A stretch of 64,000 nucleotides of DNA, from assembly GCA_964449285.1 (NCBI GenBank), contig CAYUZX010000004.1:15974-79973 (forward strand), in the 5' to 3' direction. Of the stretch, positions 41,372 to 49,657 are shown piece by piece. The translations under genes were made by a program, and so were the position numbers. The stretch comes from QYOJ01 sp964449285 (GTDB lineage: Bacteria; Bacteroidota; Bacteroidia; Bacteroidales; FEN-979). The notes under the pieces are model-generated. The model saw nothing but the letters and a program-made list of their open reading frames with translations. It was not told the origin of the DNA and did not search any database. Each line of letters starts with the position of its first letter. Position 1 is the stretch's first letter.

Positions 41372-42727
41372 ATGTCCGAAAATCCTTTCAAACGATTTCC
41401 TACGCGTGTGATCCAAATAGGCGACCTGCCAATGGGTGGTTCTTATCCTATCCGCGTTCAGTCGATGACCAATACCGACACCCAGAACACGGAGGGAACG
41501 GTGGCCCAGGCGATCCGTATGATCGAAGCAGGTTGTGAATATGTCCGAATCGCTGTGCCCGGGATGAAAGATGTAGAGAACCTCCGGGAGATCAAGAAGC
41601 GAATCCGTGCAGCCGGATTTACCACTCCACTGATTGCCGATGTTCATCTCAACCCTAAGATCGCGGAATTTGCTGCTACCATCGTGGAAAAGGTGAGGAT
41701 CAACCCGGGGAACTATCTGCCAGGGTCGAGGGTAGAGGGTAGAGGGTCGAAAGACGAAGGTCGAAAGACGAAGGACGAGGGACGAGGGACGAGGGACGAG
41801 GGACAGGGTTCAAGGGTCAAGGGTCAAGGGTCAAAGATCCAGGAGCCAGAACCGATGCGAAGCGGAGTTCGGCGAAGCCAATCCAGCTCTCCAATCATCA
41901 TAAATCCGGTATCCGGTATCCGGCATCCGGTATCAGATCAGCAGTATTTCGATGAACTATCGTTCCGTCTGGCACCTCTGTTAAAGATTTGCCGGGATCA
42001 TGGAACGGCTGTCCGTATCGGGGTGAACCACGGATCGCTTTCTGATCGGATCATGGAACAATATGGAGATACGCCGAAAGGGATGGTTGAATCGGCGCTG
42101 GAGTTTGCCCGGATCTGTGAAGTTCACAACTTCCGAAACCTTGTATTATCGCTTAAAGCCTCCAACACCCGTGCGATGATTCAGGCAAACCGGCTGCTGG
42201 TTAAGCGGATGAAAGCAGAGGGAATGGATTATCCCTTACACCTTGGTGTTACCGAAGCCGGAGCCGGAGAGGATGGCCGGTTGAAGTCGGCCGTGGGGAT
42301 CGGTAGCCTGCTGGCCGACGGGATTGGCGATACGATCAGGGTATCAATCACCGAAGATCCGGAACAAGAGATCCCGGTAGCTTACGGTATCCTCCAGGCA
42401 ACAGGCGTTCGTATCACCCGTACCGAATACATCTCCTGCCCAACCTGTGCCCGTACACTTTTCGATATGCAGGTGTCAGTACAAAAAATCAAAGAGCTGA
42501 CCCGTCACCTCTCCGGATTGAAAATCGCCGTGATGGGATGCATCGTGAACGGTCCGGGCGAAATGGCCGATGCCCACTACGGATATGTTGGAGCCGGCAA
42601 AGGGAAAGTGAACCTCTACAAAGGCCAGAATCTGGTGAAAAAGAATATCGATGAATCGGTGGCGGTAGAAGAGCTGATTGAGTTGATTAAAGAGGGCGGA
42701 GACTGGAAAGACAATGAGCAAGAATGA
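41372..42727 (+). CDS. ispG: 4-hydroxy-3-methylbut-2-enyl-diphosphate synthase IspG, with repeat-coded insert
   Basis: A 451-residue enzyme of the MEP isoprenoid pathway that converts MEcPP to HMBPP with a 4Fe-4S cluster. The TIM-barrel part has IGDLPMGGSYPIRVQSMTNT, ADVHLNPKIA and VRIGVNHGSLSDRIM. The C-terminal domain has YISCPTCARTLFDMQ and MGCIVNGPGEMADAHYGYVG with the three cluster cysteines. Residues about 117-190 are a hydrophilic insert coded by heptamer arrays (DEGRGTRDEGQGSRVKGQGS). The C-terminus looks like Bacteroidota IspG, but the large A* domain usual in that phylum is missing; without the insert it would be about 376 residues, like E. coli. Confidence 0.93.
   Translation: MSENPFKRFPTRVIQIGDLPMGGSYPIRVQSMTNTDTQNTEGTVAQAIRMIEAGCEYVRIAVPGMKDVENLREIKKRIRAAGFTTPLIADVHLNPKIAEFAATIVEKVRINPGNYLPGSRVEGRGSKDEGRKTKDEGRGTRDEGQGSRVKGQGSKIQEPEPMRSGVRRSQSSSPIIINPVSGIRHPVSDQQYFDELSFRLAPLLKICRDHGTAVRIGVNHGSLSDRIMEQYGDTPKGMVESALEFARICEVHNFRNLVLSLKASNTRAMIQANRLLVKRMKAEGMDYPLHLGVTEAGAGEDGRLKSAVGIGSLLADGIGDTIRVSITEDPEQEIPVAYGILQATGVRITRTEYISCPTCARTLFDMQVSVQKIKELTRHLSGLKIAVMGCIVNGPGEMADAHYGYVGAGKGKVNLYKGQNLVKKNIDESVAVEELIELIKEGGDWKDNEQE
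41722..41938. repeat. Heptamer arrays inside ispG (AGGGTMG/AAGGACG/AGGGTCA; GGTATCC)
   Basis: About 17 nearly contiguous units at 41722-41840 drift from AGGGTCG through AAGGACG and AGGGACG to AGGGTCA. Unique sequence follows, then GGTATCC, GGTATCC, GGCATCC, GGTATCA at 41908-41935. The total insert keeps the reading frame and adds about 70 codons. Confidence 0.93.
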
Positions 42728-42730
42728 GCA

Positions 42731-43684
42731 TTAAAACTCACCAACCACCACCCTCAACGCCTTAGGCAGAATTTCAAAGGTAAAAGGGGTATGTCCTAGC
42801 GATTCTCCGTCAGTTTCGAGGTAGATTTTGCTGGTGGATCGAATGCGGATGGCTTTCCCCTGGAAAGTTTTGACGATCGGGAGATCGACCAAGGTGCCAT
42901 CATACAACTTATTGGTGTAGCGGATGACCATCCATTTGGGCGCTTTTTTGATGAGGGTGACATCCATCAGGCCATCGTCGGGAATGGCAAAAGGCAGTTG
43001 CTTCATACCTCCTCCATTATATTTGCAGATGCCAACATTCATCGAGAAGATTTCTCCTTTGAATAAGGATTCTCCATCCACTTCGATCACGGCATCCAGA
43101 AATTTGTACTGAAACAGGCTAGCGAATATAAACCAGAAGTAAGTGAGCGGACCTCCATGCCCTTTCTCCTTGAAGAGATTGGTCTTTTTGGCAACCAGGG
43201 CATCATACCCCATGCCGGCAACATTCATGAAATAGCGTTCCAGGGATTCGTTCTTATGATAGTAGATTACCTTACCTATATCCTGAACAAACGTTCGCCT
43301 CTCTTTGAGTAGCTGAACTGCCCCTGCGAAATCAAACGGCACGTTGAACATCCTGCACCAGTCGTTGCCTGTACCTACTGGAATCATCCCTATGGTAATC
43401 TCTGAAACCGGGCAGGCCTGTTGGAGGAAGATGCCGTTGAGCACTTCGTTCAGGGTTCCGTCACCACCCACAACCGCGATAGAACGGTATCCCTCTTCTA
43501 TCGCTTCCCGGGTTAAATGAATTGCGTGATCCCTGTGCTTTGTGAGTTCAAATGCGTAATCAATCGCTTCACGCTTAATAATATCAAGGATCTTCGGCCA
43601 CTCTTTGGCTCCTTTTTTAACACCCGCGTTGGGATTTACAATGACCATCCAGCGGTTGGCAGGAATTTGGAGAGACTCTTCCAT
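42731..43684 (-). CDS. Diacylglycerol kinase family lipid kinase (YegS/BmrU-like)
   Basis: A 317-residue kinase with IVNPNAGVKKGAKEWPKI near residues 16-33, the nucleotide-binding VVGGDGTLNEVLNGIF near 73-88, GMIPVGTGNDWCRMFNVP near 100 and DGLMDVTLIKKAPKW. It phosphorylates diacylglycerol or a related lipid at the inner membrane. It is convergent with ispG, 3 bases apart. Confidence 0.92.
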   Translation of the reverse strand: MEESLQIPANRWMVIVNPNAGVKKGAKEWPKILDIIKREAIDYAFELTKHRDHAIHLTREAIEEGYRSIAVVGGDGTLNEVLNGIFLQQACPVSEITIGMIPVGTGNDWCRMFNVPFDFAGAVQLLKERRTFVQDIGKVIYYHKNESLERYFMNVAGMGYDALVAKKTNLFKEKGHGGPLTYFWFIFASLFQYKFLDAVIEVDGESLFKGEIFSMNVGICKYNGGGMKQLPFAIPDDGLMDVTLIKKAPKWMVIRYTNKLYDGTLVDLPIVKTFQGKAIRIRSTSKIYLETDGESLGHTPFTFEILPKALRVVVGEF

Positions 43685-43788
43685 AAACCAAAATTGTAAA
43701 TTTGCGTTGCAAGGTAATTAAATAATTCATGACAATCCATGTGCAATCCATAACAATTAATTTGTATCTTTATCCAAACCTTCCCACC

Positions 43789-44406
43789 ATGAAAAAGCTA
43801 TCGATTCTATTGGTATTAATGGCTGTTACTACGTTTGCGACCGCCCAGGAGAAGACCCGGAAATCCAGGACATTCAACTACTTCAACCGAACGGAAGCTG
43901 GCGTTTCGTTCGGTGTGGGTAATTTCAAAACAGATATCCTGAATGGGATACAGAAGAGCAGCAAAAACAACGAGATTGTCGTTGCTTTTCAAACCATCAA
44001 CGGAATTGCATACCATGGCCGCATTGGACTGGGAGTCGGGATCGGAGTGGAAAGTTGGCGGGATGGCCTCTTCTTTCCGGTTTTCGGACAACTGCATTAC
44101 GATCTCAAGCCGAGAGACAAAACCTTTTATGGCCAGTTAAGCCTGGGTTCTGGCATTGGCACCCGTTACAGTACTACATTTTTCCAGAAGGGTACCGGAG
44201 GGCTGATGTTCCAGGCAGGAATCGGTTATAAGATGAAAGTATTCAAACGGTTGCGATTCTATTATGAGGTGTTTTACAAGTACCAGTCGATCGCTTCGGC
44301 TTATGAAGACAAAATTGCCACTTCAGATACAACCATGGTCCGGAATGTCGACTACAAAGTACCCTTAAGTTTTCTTGGCTTCAAAATCGGTATCAGCTTC
44401 TATTAA
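43789..44406 (+). CDS. Secreted small outer-membrane beta-barrel protein
   Basis: A 205-residue protein with a signal peptide (MKKLSILLVLMAVTTFATAQ), then alternating beta strands with aromatic ends: RTEAGVSFGVGNFKTDIL, YHGRIGLGVGIGVESWRDGL, FYGQLSLGSGIGTRYSTTFF and a final PLSFLGFKIGISFY. The terminal Phe-Tyr fits a beta-barrel insertion signal. The ATG at 43789 was chosen over one 20 codons upstream because it begins the signal peptide. The last 4 bases overlap the convergent ligase gene. Function unknown. Confidence 0.8.
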   Translation: MKKLSILLVLMAVTTFATAQEKTRKSRTFNYFNRTEAGVSFGVGNFKTDILNGIQKSSKNNEIVVAFQTINGIAYHGRIGLGVGIGVESWRDGLFFPVFGQLHYDLKPRDKTFYGQLSLGSGIGTRYSTTFFQKGTGGLMFQAGIGYKMKVFKRLRFYYEVFYKYQSIASAYEDKIATSDTTMVRNVDYKVPLSFLGFKIGISFY

Positions 44407-46070
44407 AGCGGATCCTGGTCCCTTCGTCCGAAGAGGAGAAAAGCAAAGAAGAAGTAGAAGAAGCTCACCCCTGCCTGTGATTCCAGTGTGTCCTCCGTGA
44501 GCATAGAGAGCATGGCGATGATGAAGAAGGTGAGAAAGAAATAGTCCCGAAACCCTCTTTTCACTACTGCAGGGTATATCAGGGAAAAAAGAAACCATGC
44601 CAGGCCGATAAACCCAAAACCAATCAGGATAGATAGATACTGATTATGGGATCGCCACCATTGTGCCGATGCCAGTTTGGTATCCATCTTTTCATACTGC
44701 TCCACAAACGCATGATTCATATCACCCGTGCCAACACCGGAAAGCCAGTGTTCTGAGATGATTCCTCCGCTGGCTTTCCAGAATTCCAAACGTTGCATCA
44801 GTGATGAGCCTGTGGGGTCGTCCGTAGCAAGGTATGTTTCATACCCCATCAATAACTCATAGATCCGGCCCCGCAGACTTAGCCGGTTTAAGTTAACCAC
44901 ATTAGCGATACCACGTTCGATCGCTTCAATATCTTCATTAGTAAGCTTTTCTATCCCGCCAGCGTCTTTCCGGTAACCTTTTGACGTGAGGTACCGCATG
45001 AGAGTAAATTGCACCTTCTGTCCCTTCAAGTCTGCACTGTCGAATTGGATCTCTGATCGTTTGCTCCACCCCTCACGAAGCTCATCCCACTGGATGTAGA
45101 TCCACAAATAATGTCCGTTTTCAGTTTGCTTACTCTGAGGGTTATGTGTGTAAGGATTGCCTAGTGGCGAAATCGTATCAAGGGCGCTGAAATCCACTGT
45201 CTCAACCGTATAATAGTCCCGAACAATCGACTTTAAATAGAGCCCTCCTCCACCCAGCATAATTACAATTGATAAAATACAACCGGTTTTCAGCCAGATT
45301 CTCCGGCTCCTGAAGGTATAGATTACCAGCAGAATGAGGAGGGTGATCAGAAAAACGCTCAGCCCTGTGAAAGACCTGGAGATTACCAGATAGATAAGAA
45401 ACCAGATGATCAGGGTGAAGGCTGATAATTTTATCCAGATCGAAACTCTCTTTTTGCGGATCATGAAATAGCCTGCCATAAAGAGAGCCATGCTGATCAT
45501 CAGGCCAAGGATGATGTGGGAGATATGCCCCGAGATATCGCGGATATCAATGAACTCAAAGTTAAATAGTTTCCAGGTATTGGCCAGGGTGACAACTACC
45601 AGGTTAACAACGAAGATCATCATAAAGCGGTAAAAATCACTCCTGCCAAATGCTTTGGATGTGGCAAAATAGATTGGCAGGATCAGCATTGGCGCCTTTG
45701 TCCTAAGATCCTTAACCGCATATCCAAAATCGGATGTAAAGAAAAGTCCAAGGATGTGCAGCAGGTAGACTGAAGCGAGGATCATAGCGGGCTTGTTCCG
45801 GAAGAAGACCCTGAATCCTCTTCCCATACTTTCAAACCAAAGCATCAGTGTATAGGGGAATGCAAGAACAATTTTCTTGAAAAGGGAGCCTTTCTGGAAA
45901 AACCCAAGAAATTTCGTTAGGTTTACCCGTTCCAGGATCCAGGCGCCAGTAACAGTCCACATGCCAATACTTAGGATATACTTGGAAAAGGGAAGAAAGA
46001 CAATGATAATGGCGATCCCAACGATGTAGGCAGTCCTGACAAAAATCTGATATCCTCTTTCGAATTTCAT
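44403..46070 (-). CDS. O-antigen ligase/polymerase-like membrane protein (Wzy/WaaL superfamily)
   Basis: A 555-residue protein with about 11 membrane helices. A large extracytoplasmic loop (roughly residues 270-430) holds charged segments and the motif GVGTGDMNHAFVEQYEKMDT, then RSHNQYLSILIGFGFIGLAW. The loop histidine and HNQYL-type motif are typical of O-antigen ligases. It polymerises or attaches surface polysaccharide. It is operonic with a deacetylase and a GT2. Ligase and polymerase cannot be told apart by sequence alone. Confidence 0.85.
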   Translation of the reverse strand: MKFERGYQIFVRTAYIVGIAIIIVFLPFSKYILSIGMWTVTGAWILERVNLTKFLGFFQKGSLFKKIVLAFPYTLMLWFESMGRGFRVFFRNKPAMILASVYLLHILGLFFTSDFGYAVKDLRTKAPMLILPIYFATSKAFGRSDFYRFMMIFVVNLVVVTLANTWKLFNFEFIDIRDISGHISHIILGLMISMALFMAGYFMIRKKRVSIWIKLSAFTLIIWFLIYLVISRSFTGLSVFLITLLILLVIYTFRSRRIWLKTGCILSIVIMLGGGGLYLKSIVRDYYTVETVDFSALDTISPLGNPYTHNPQSKQTENGHYLWIYIQWDELREGWSKRSEIQFDSADLKGQKVQFTLMRYLTSKGYRKDAGGIEKLTNEDIEAIERGIANVVNLNRLSLRGRIYELLMGYETYLATDDPTGSSLMQRLEFWKASGGIISEHWLSGVGTGDMNHAFVEQYEKMDTKLASAQWWRSHNQYLSILIGFGFIGLAWFLFSLIYPAVVKRGFRDYFFLTFFIIAMLSMLTEDTLESQAGVSFFYFFFAFLLFGRRDQDPL

Positions 46071-46072
46071 AA

Positions 46073-46816
46073 TCAGGCAAATGGATTTTTTCTTCCGCGG
46101 GAAAGTTTGATCCTGAAGGTTCGGAATGAGTCTGTTCCTTTGATGTCGATCCGCTTTATTTCATACTTATCTTTCAATGGTACCGGATTAATCCGGTTGC
46201 CAATCCTTACGGCAAACCAGAGTTGCATCTCCGCGAAAAGTTCTTTCATCATCCGTTTCAGCTCAGGGTCCTTTTTGGGATAACCTCCATAGGGATAGGC
46301 CAGTACTCTACTGGTCCTGATATGATGGTATTCCATTGTATTGAAGCAGTTCTCCAGATCCTCCTTCATATCTTCAGGTGCCAGTTCAGCATAACTTCGG
46401 TGAAGAAATGAATGGATTCCAATCTCAATCGATCCATCGTCCTCAATCCGCTTCAGTTCTTCAGCCGTAAGGATCTTTTCACTTCCATGATCCCAGAGGT
46501 TCGTTTTGCCCAAGAAGGCGACAGGCACGAACAGCGTTGCCTTCAACTGCAACCGTTTCAGGATTGGGAGCGCATGTGTTCGAAAATTTTCATAAGCATC
46601 ATCAAAGGTGATGATAACCGGTCGCTGCGGCAGCTTTTTCCCTGTTTCGATCGACTCTTTCAGATCAAGGAACGAGATGGTTTCGTACCCTTTTTCTAAC
46701 AGGAACGCCAGTTCAAGCTCAAGCATATCTGCTGTTACCGTCAACCCGTCAGGCTGGGAATCCGAAACCTTATGGTACATCAGGATTGGCAAACCGCTAT
46801 GTGAGAAGAGACTCAC
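46073..46816 (-). CDS. Polysaccharide deacetylase (NodB/CE4 family)
   Basis: A 247-residue CE4 enzyme. The catalytic motifs are VIITFDDAYENFRTHALPIL near residues 67-86 (TFDDA), then IGIHSFLHRSYAEL (metal-binding HSxxH-like) and VLAYPYGGYPKKD. It removes acetyl groups from a polysaccharide or peptidoglycan precursor. No signal peptide is evident. It overlaps the GT2 gene by 4 bases and lies 2 bases before the ligase gene. Confidence 0.88.
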   Translation of the reverse strand: MSLFSHSGLPILMYHKVSDSQPDGLTVTADMLELELAFLLEKGYETISFLDLKESIETGKKLPQRPVIITFDDAYENFRTHALPILKRLQLKATLFVPVAFLGKTNLWDHGSEKILTAEELKRIEDDGSIEIGIHSFLHRSYAELAPEDMKEDLENCFNTMEYHHIRTSRVLAYPYGGYPKKDPELKRMMKELFAEMQLWFAVRIGNRINPVPLKDKYEIKRIDIKGTDSFRTFRIKLSRGRKNPFA

Positions 46817-47571
46817 CGCTTCTCCTCCCGTAATTCAATGGATTTAGCGATCTTTAGGGAGGCATATAAGGCTGCCAGAAGCGACCATATGAAGCCGGGA
46901 TACCCGTCCAGAATTCCCGCTTTGCAGAAGTAAAACTGAAGAAAGCTGATCGGGAACTTCAGGATCATCCAGGTTTTTGAGAAACGTTTTCCCTCATGGA
47001 TATAACCCTCTGCTGCACGGCTGGTATAGTAATTGATCTTCCCGAGGTGGTGTGTCAGATCACGATACGAGTAGTGCAAAACCTCTCCATGCAACCTCCT
47101 GATCTTTCCTGCCACTTCAATTCCTTCGTGAACCTTAACTTTCGTAAATCCGCCGAAGTTCCGGTTAAATAGCCGGAGATGGAAATCGCTTCCGGCTCCG
47201 CCATGCTTCAGCCTTCTCCCCAGGTAGACCAGCGAGAAACAGATCTCAAACCCTACTTCATCAATTGACAGCTGGCTGAAGAGCGACCTGATCTCCTCCT
47301 GCAATTCAGGTGTTGCCACCTCATCGGCGTCGATAGAGAAAATCCAGTCATAGGAGGCCTGATCAACTGCAAACTGTTTCTGGGTGCCATATCCGTCGAA
47401 TTCGCGGGGAATCACGCGGCATCCCAAAGAACGGCAAATCTCAGCGGTCCGGTCGGTCGACATCGAGTCAATAACCACAATCTCAGAAGCCAGTTCTTTT
47501 ATAGAATCTATGCAGCGGTGAATGTTTTGCTCTTCGTTGAAAGCAATAATGATAACCGAAATATCGGTCAT
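46813..47571 (-). CDS. Glycosyltransferase family 2, WaaE/KdtX-like
   Basis: A 252-residue GT-A enzyme from the ATG at 47571, chosen because the longer frame runs into the nitrilase stop. It starts MTDISVIIIAFNEEQNIHRC, with the DxD motif in WIFSIDADEVATPELQ and a later WRDLTH-like YSYRDLTHHLGKINYYTSR segment typical of WaaE/KdtX proteins. It probably adds a sugar to LPS core or a related glycan. A hydrophobic C-terminal segment may anchor it to the membrane. Confidence 0.88.
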   Translation of the reverse strand: MTDISVIIIAFNEEQNIHRCIDSIKELASEIVVIDSMSTDRTAEICRSLGCRVIPREFDGYGTQKQFAVDQASYDWIFSIDADEVATPELQEEIRSLFSQLSIDEVGFEICFSLVYLGRRLKHGGAGSDFHLRLFNRNFGGFTKVKVHEGIEVAGKIRRLHGEVLHYSYRDLTHHLGKINYYTSRAAEGYIHEGKRFSKTWMILKFPISFLQFYFCKAGILDGYPGFIWSLLAALYASLKIAKSIELREEKR

Positions 47572-47582
47572 GGAGATCTCTG

Positions 47583-48374
47583 TTAGTGTATCGTAAAGGT
47601 ATCCCAATCCAGTCCAAAGACAAGTGACTCTCTGAATAACCTCATGTCGTCATAATTCAGGGTGATGGTTTTCACGGCCTCCTCGCCAGCAGGCGCCTGA
47701 AACAGGATGTTTCCTTTTGGATTCACCACCATCGAATCGCCCGTATGTTGCATCCCGTTTCCATCTTCTCCAACCCTGTTAACTCCAGCCACAAAGGCAA
47801 GATTTTCGATCGCCCGGGCTAACAGCAATGCCTTCCAGGCATGAGAACGCACGATAGGCCAGTTAGCCAGGTAAAATAGCAGATCATATTCATACCCCTC
47901 CTCTGTCATCCTGTTTTTGCTCCACACCGGAAAACGCAGGTCGTAACAGATCATCGGCATCAGCTTCCATCCTTTTAGCGGAATAACGATTCGTTTATCA
48001 CCTCCCTTTAACATCCGCACTTCATCACTCAAACGAAAAAGATGCCGTTTGTCGTATGTCAGGAAATTTCCGTCTGGATAGAAAAAGAACAGCCTGTTGA
48101 CATATTCTCCCTCGTCCATCACCATAAGTGTGGCTGCAACAGCCGCCTTTTTTGACATTGCCATCTCCCGGAGGAAAAGCATAGAGGGCCCATTCATGGG
48201 TTCGGCACAAAACCCGGGATTGATCGAGAAGCCGGTGTTGAACATCTCAGGAAGCATTATCAGATCTGTCTTTTCATGGATTCCATCAATCACTTGCCGG
48301 AAGTGGTTCAGGTTTTTCTGACGCTCTTCCCAAAATAGGGCAGTCTGGATTAATGTGATGTTCAGGTTCTCCAT
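47583..48374 (-). CDS. Nitrilase-superfamily amidohydrolase (omega-amidase-like)
   Basis: A 263-residue enzyme with the Glu-Lys-Cys triad in DLIMLPEMFNTGFSI (Glu), YDKRHLFRL (Lys) and LMPMICYDLRFPVWSKN (Cys). The ICYDLRFP form resembles omega-amidase (YafV/Nit2) that hydrolyses 2-oxoglutaramate or oxosuccinamate, acting as metabolite repair. It is first in a minus-strand set with the GT2, deacetylase and ligase genes. Confidence 0.9.
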   Translation of the reverse strand: MENLNITLIQTALFWEERQKNLNHFRQVIDGIHEKTDLIMLPEMFNTGFSINPGFCAEPMNGPSMLFLREMAMSKKAAVAATLMVMDEGEYVNRLFFFYPDGNFLTYDKRHLFRLSDEVRMLKGGDKRIVIPLKGWKLMPMICYDLRFPVWSKNRMTEEGYEYDLLFYLANWPIVRSHAWKALLLARAIENLAFVAGVNRVGEDGNGMQHTGDSMVVNPKGNILFQAPAGEEAVKTITLNYDDMRLFRESLVFGLDWDTFTIH

Positions 48375-48434
48375 CCGAATTTTGGTTTTCCGTGTAAAAT
48401 TAACAAGAGTATGCTAAAAGCCATGTAAAAATTT

Positions 48435-48442
48435 TAATTTTG
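48435..48442 (+). promoter_or_regulatory. Promoter -7 element for pgk
   Basis: TAATTTTG, an exact TAnnTTTG match, 24 bases before the pgk ATG. No TTTG box found upstream. Confidence 0.45.
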
Positions 48443-48466
48443 CTTCAGTCATAAAAGATATGCGTT

Positions 48467-49657
48467 ATGCGAACGATAGATGATTTCAACTTCCGGGAAA
48501 AACGGGCGTTGATCCGTGTTGATTTTAATGTTCCCCTGGATTCCTCCTTCCAGATTACCGATGCCAGCCGGATTGATGCGGCTATCCCTACCATCAACAA
48601 GATCCTGAACGATGGCGGGTCGGTGATCCTGATGTCACACCTGGGCCGACCAAAGAGCGGGCCGGAGGAGAAGTTCTCCCTGAGACATATCCTTCCTTAT
48701 CTTTCGAAAAAGCTGGGCCGTCCTGTTAAATTTGCCGACGACTGCATCGGTCACTCCGCCGTGGAGCTGGCGGCCGGATTGCAGCCGGGAGATGTGTTGC
48801 TCCTTGAAAATCTTCGTTTCTACAAAGAGGAGGAGATGGGCGATGAGGGCTTTGCACATCAGCTTGCCGACCTGGGCGATGTTTATGTCAACGATGCTTT
48901 TGGCACTGCTCACAGGGCGCATGCTTCCACCGCTATCGTTGCGAAATTCTTCCCCAATGACAAGCTGTTTGGATACATCATGAGTAATGAGATCATCAAC
49001 CTAAACAAGATCCTCAAAGATACCCCGCGCCCATTTACTGCCATCCTGGGGGGAGCCAAGGTCTCGGGCAAGATAGAGATCATCAACCACTTGATGGACA
49101 AGGTAGATAACCTGGTGATTGGCGGAGGGATGATGTTCACCTTCATCAAAGCGATGGGAGGAGAGGTAGGCGACTCACTGGTTGAGGATGATTTGCTGGA
49201 GCTGGCAAAAAATATCGTTGAGGGAGCTAAGATGTTGGGTGTTAATCTCTATCTGCCTCCTGATGCCGTTATCGCTGATGCTTTTTCCATAGATGCTACC
49301 ATAGGTATACGCAGTGCATACGATATTCCAATCCCATGGATGGGGCTGGATATCGGCCCCGCTGCATGTGAGAAGTTTAAACATGTCATCGAAACCTCGA
49401 AATCCATTTTATGGAATGGTCCGATGGGGGTCTTTGAGATGAAAAAATTCGAACACGGGACCAGGTTCATTGCCGAAGCTGTTGCTGAAGCCACCGCCAA
49501 CGGTGCCTTCTCTCTTATCGGCGGGGGTGATTCCGTAGCAGCCATTAACAAATACGGGCTGGCCAACAAAGTCAGCTATGTCTCTACCGGCGGTGGCGCG
49601 ATGTTGGAGTATATTGAAGGAAAAGAGCTGCCGGGCATCAAAGCCATCCTGGATTGA
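48467..49657 (+). CDS. pgk: Phosphoglycerate kinase
   Basis: A 396-residue glycolytic enzyme that makes ATP from 1,3-bisphosphoglycerate. It has RALIRVDFNVPLDSSFQITD near residues 13-32, VILMSHLGRPKSGPEEKFSL, GDVLLLENLRFYKEEE, LGGAKVSGKIEIINHLMDKV and the C-terminal SLIGGGDSVAAINKYG, VSYVSTGGGAMLEYIEGKEL. All domains are present. The stop codon overlaps the TTG start of the GT9 gene. Confidence 0.97.
   Translation: MRTIDDFNFREKRALIRVDFNVPLDSSFQITDASRIDAAIPTINKILNDGGSVILMSHLGRPKSGPEEKFSLRHILPYLSKKLGRPVKFADDCIGHSAVELAAGLQPGDVLLLENLRFYKEEEMGDEGFAHQLADLGDVYVNDAFGTAHRAHASTAIVAKFFPNDKLFGYIMSNEIINLNKILKDTPRPFTAILGGAKVSGKIEIINHLMDKVDNLVIGGGMMFTFIKAMGGEVGDSLVEDDLLELAKNIVEGAKMLGVNLYLPPDAVIADAFSIDATIGIRSAYDIPIPWMGLDIGPAACEKFKHVIETSKSILWNGPMGVFEMKKFEHGTRFIAEAVAEATANGAFSLIGGGDSVAAINKYGLANKVSYVSTGGGAMLEYIEGKELPGIKAILD

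Noticed and set aside
43697..43704. TAAATTTG as promoter of the outer-membrane protein gene
   Set aside because: The -7 box is exact, but the nearest TTTG is 27 bases upstream and the start codon is 85 bases away; evidence too weak to list as a feature.
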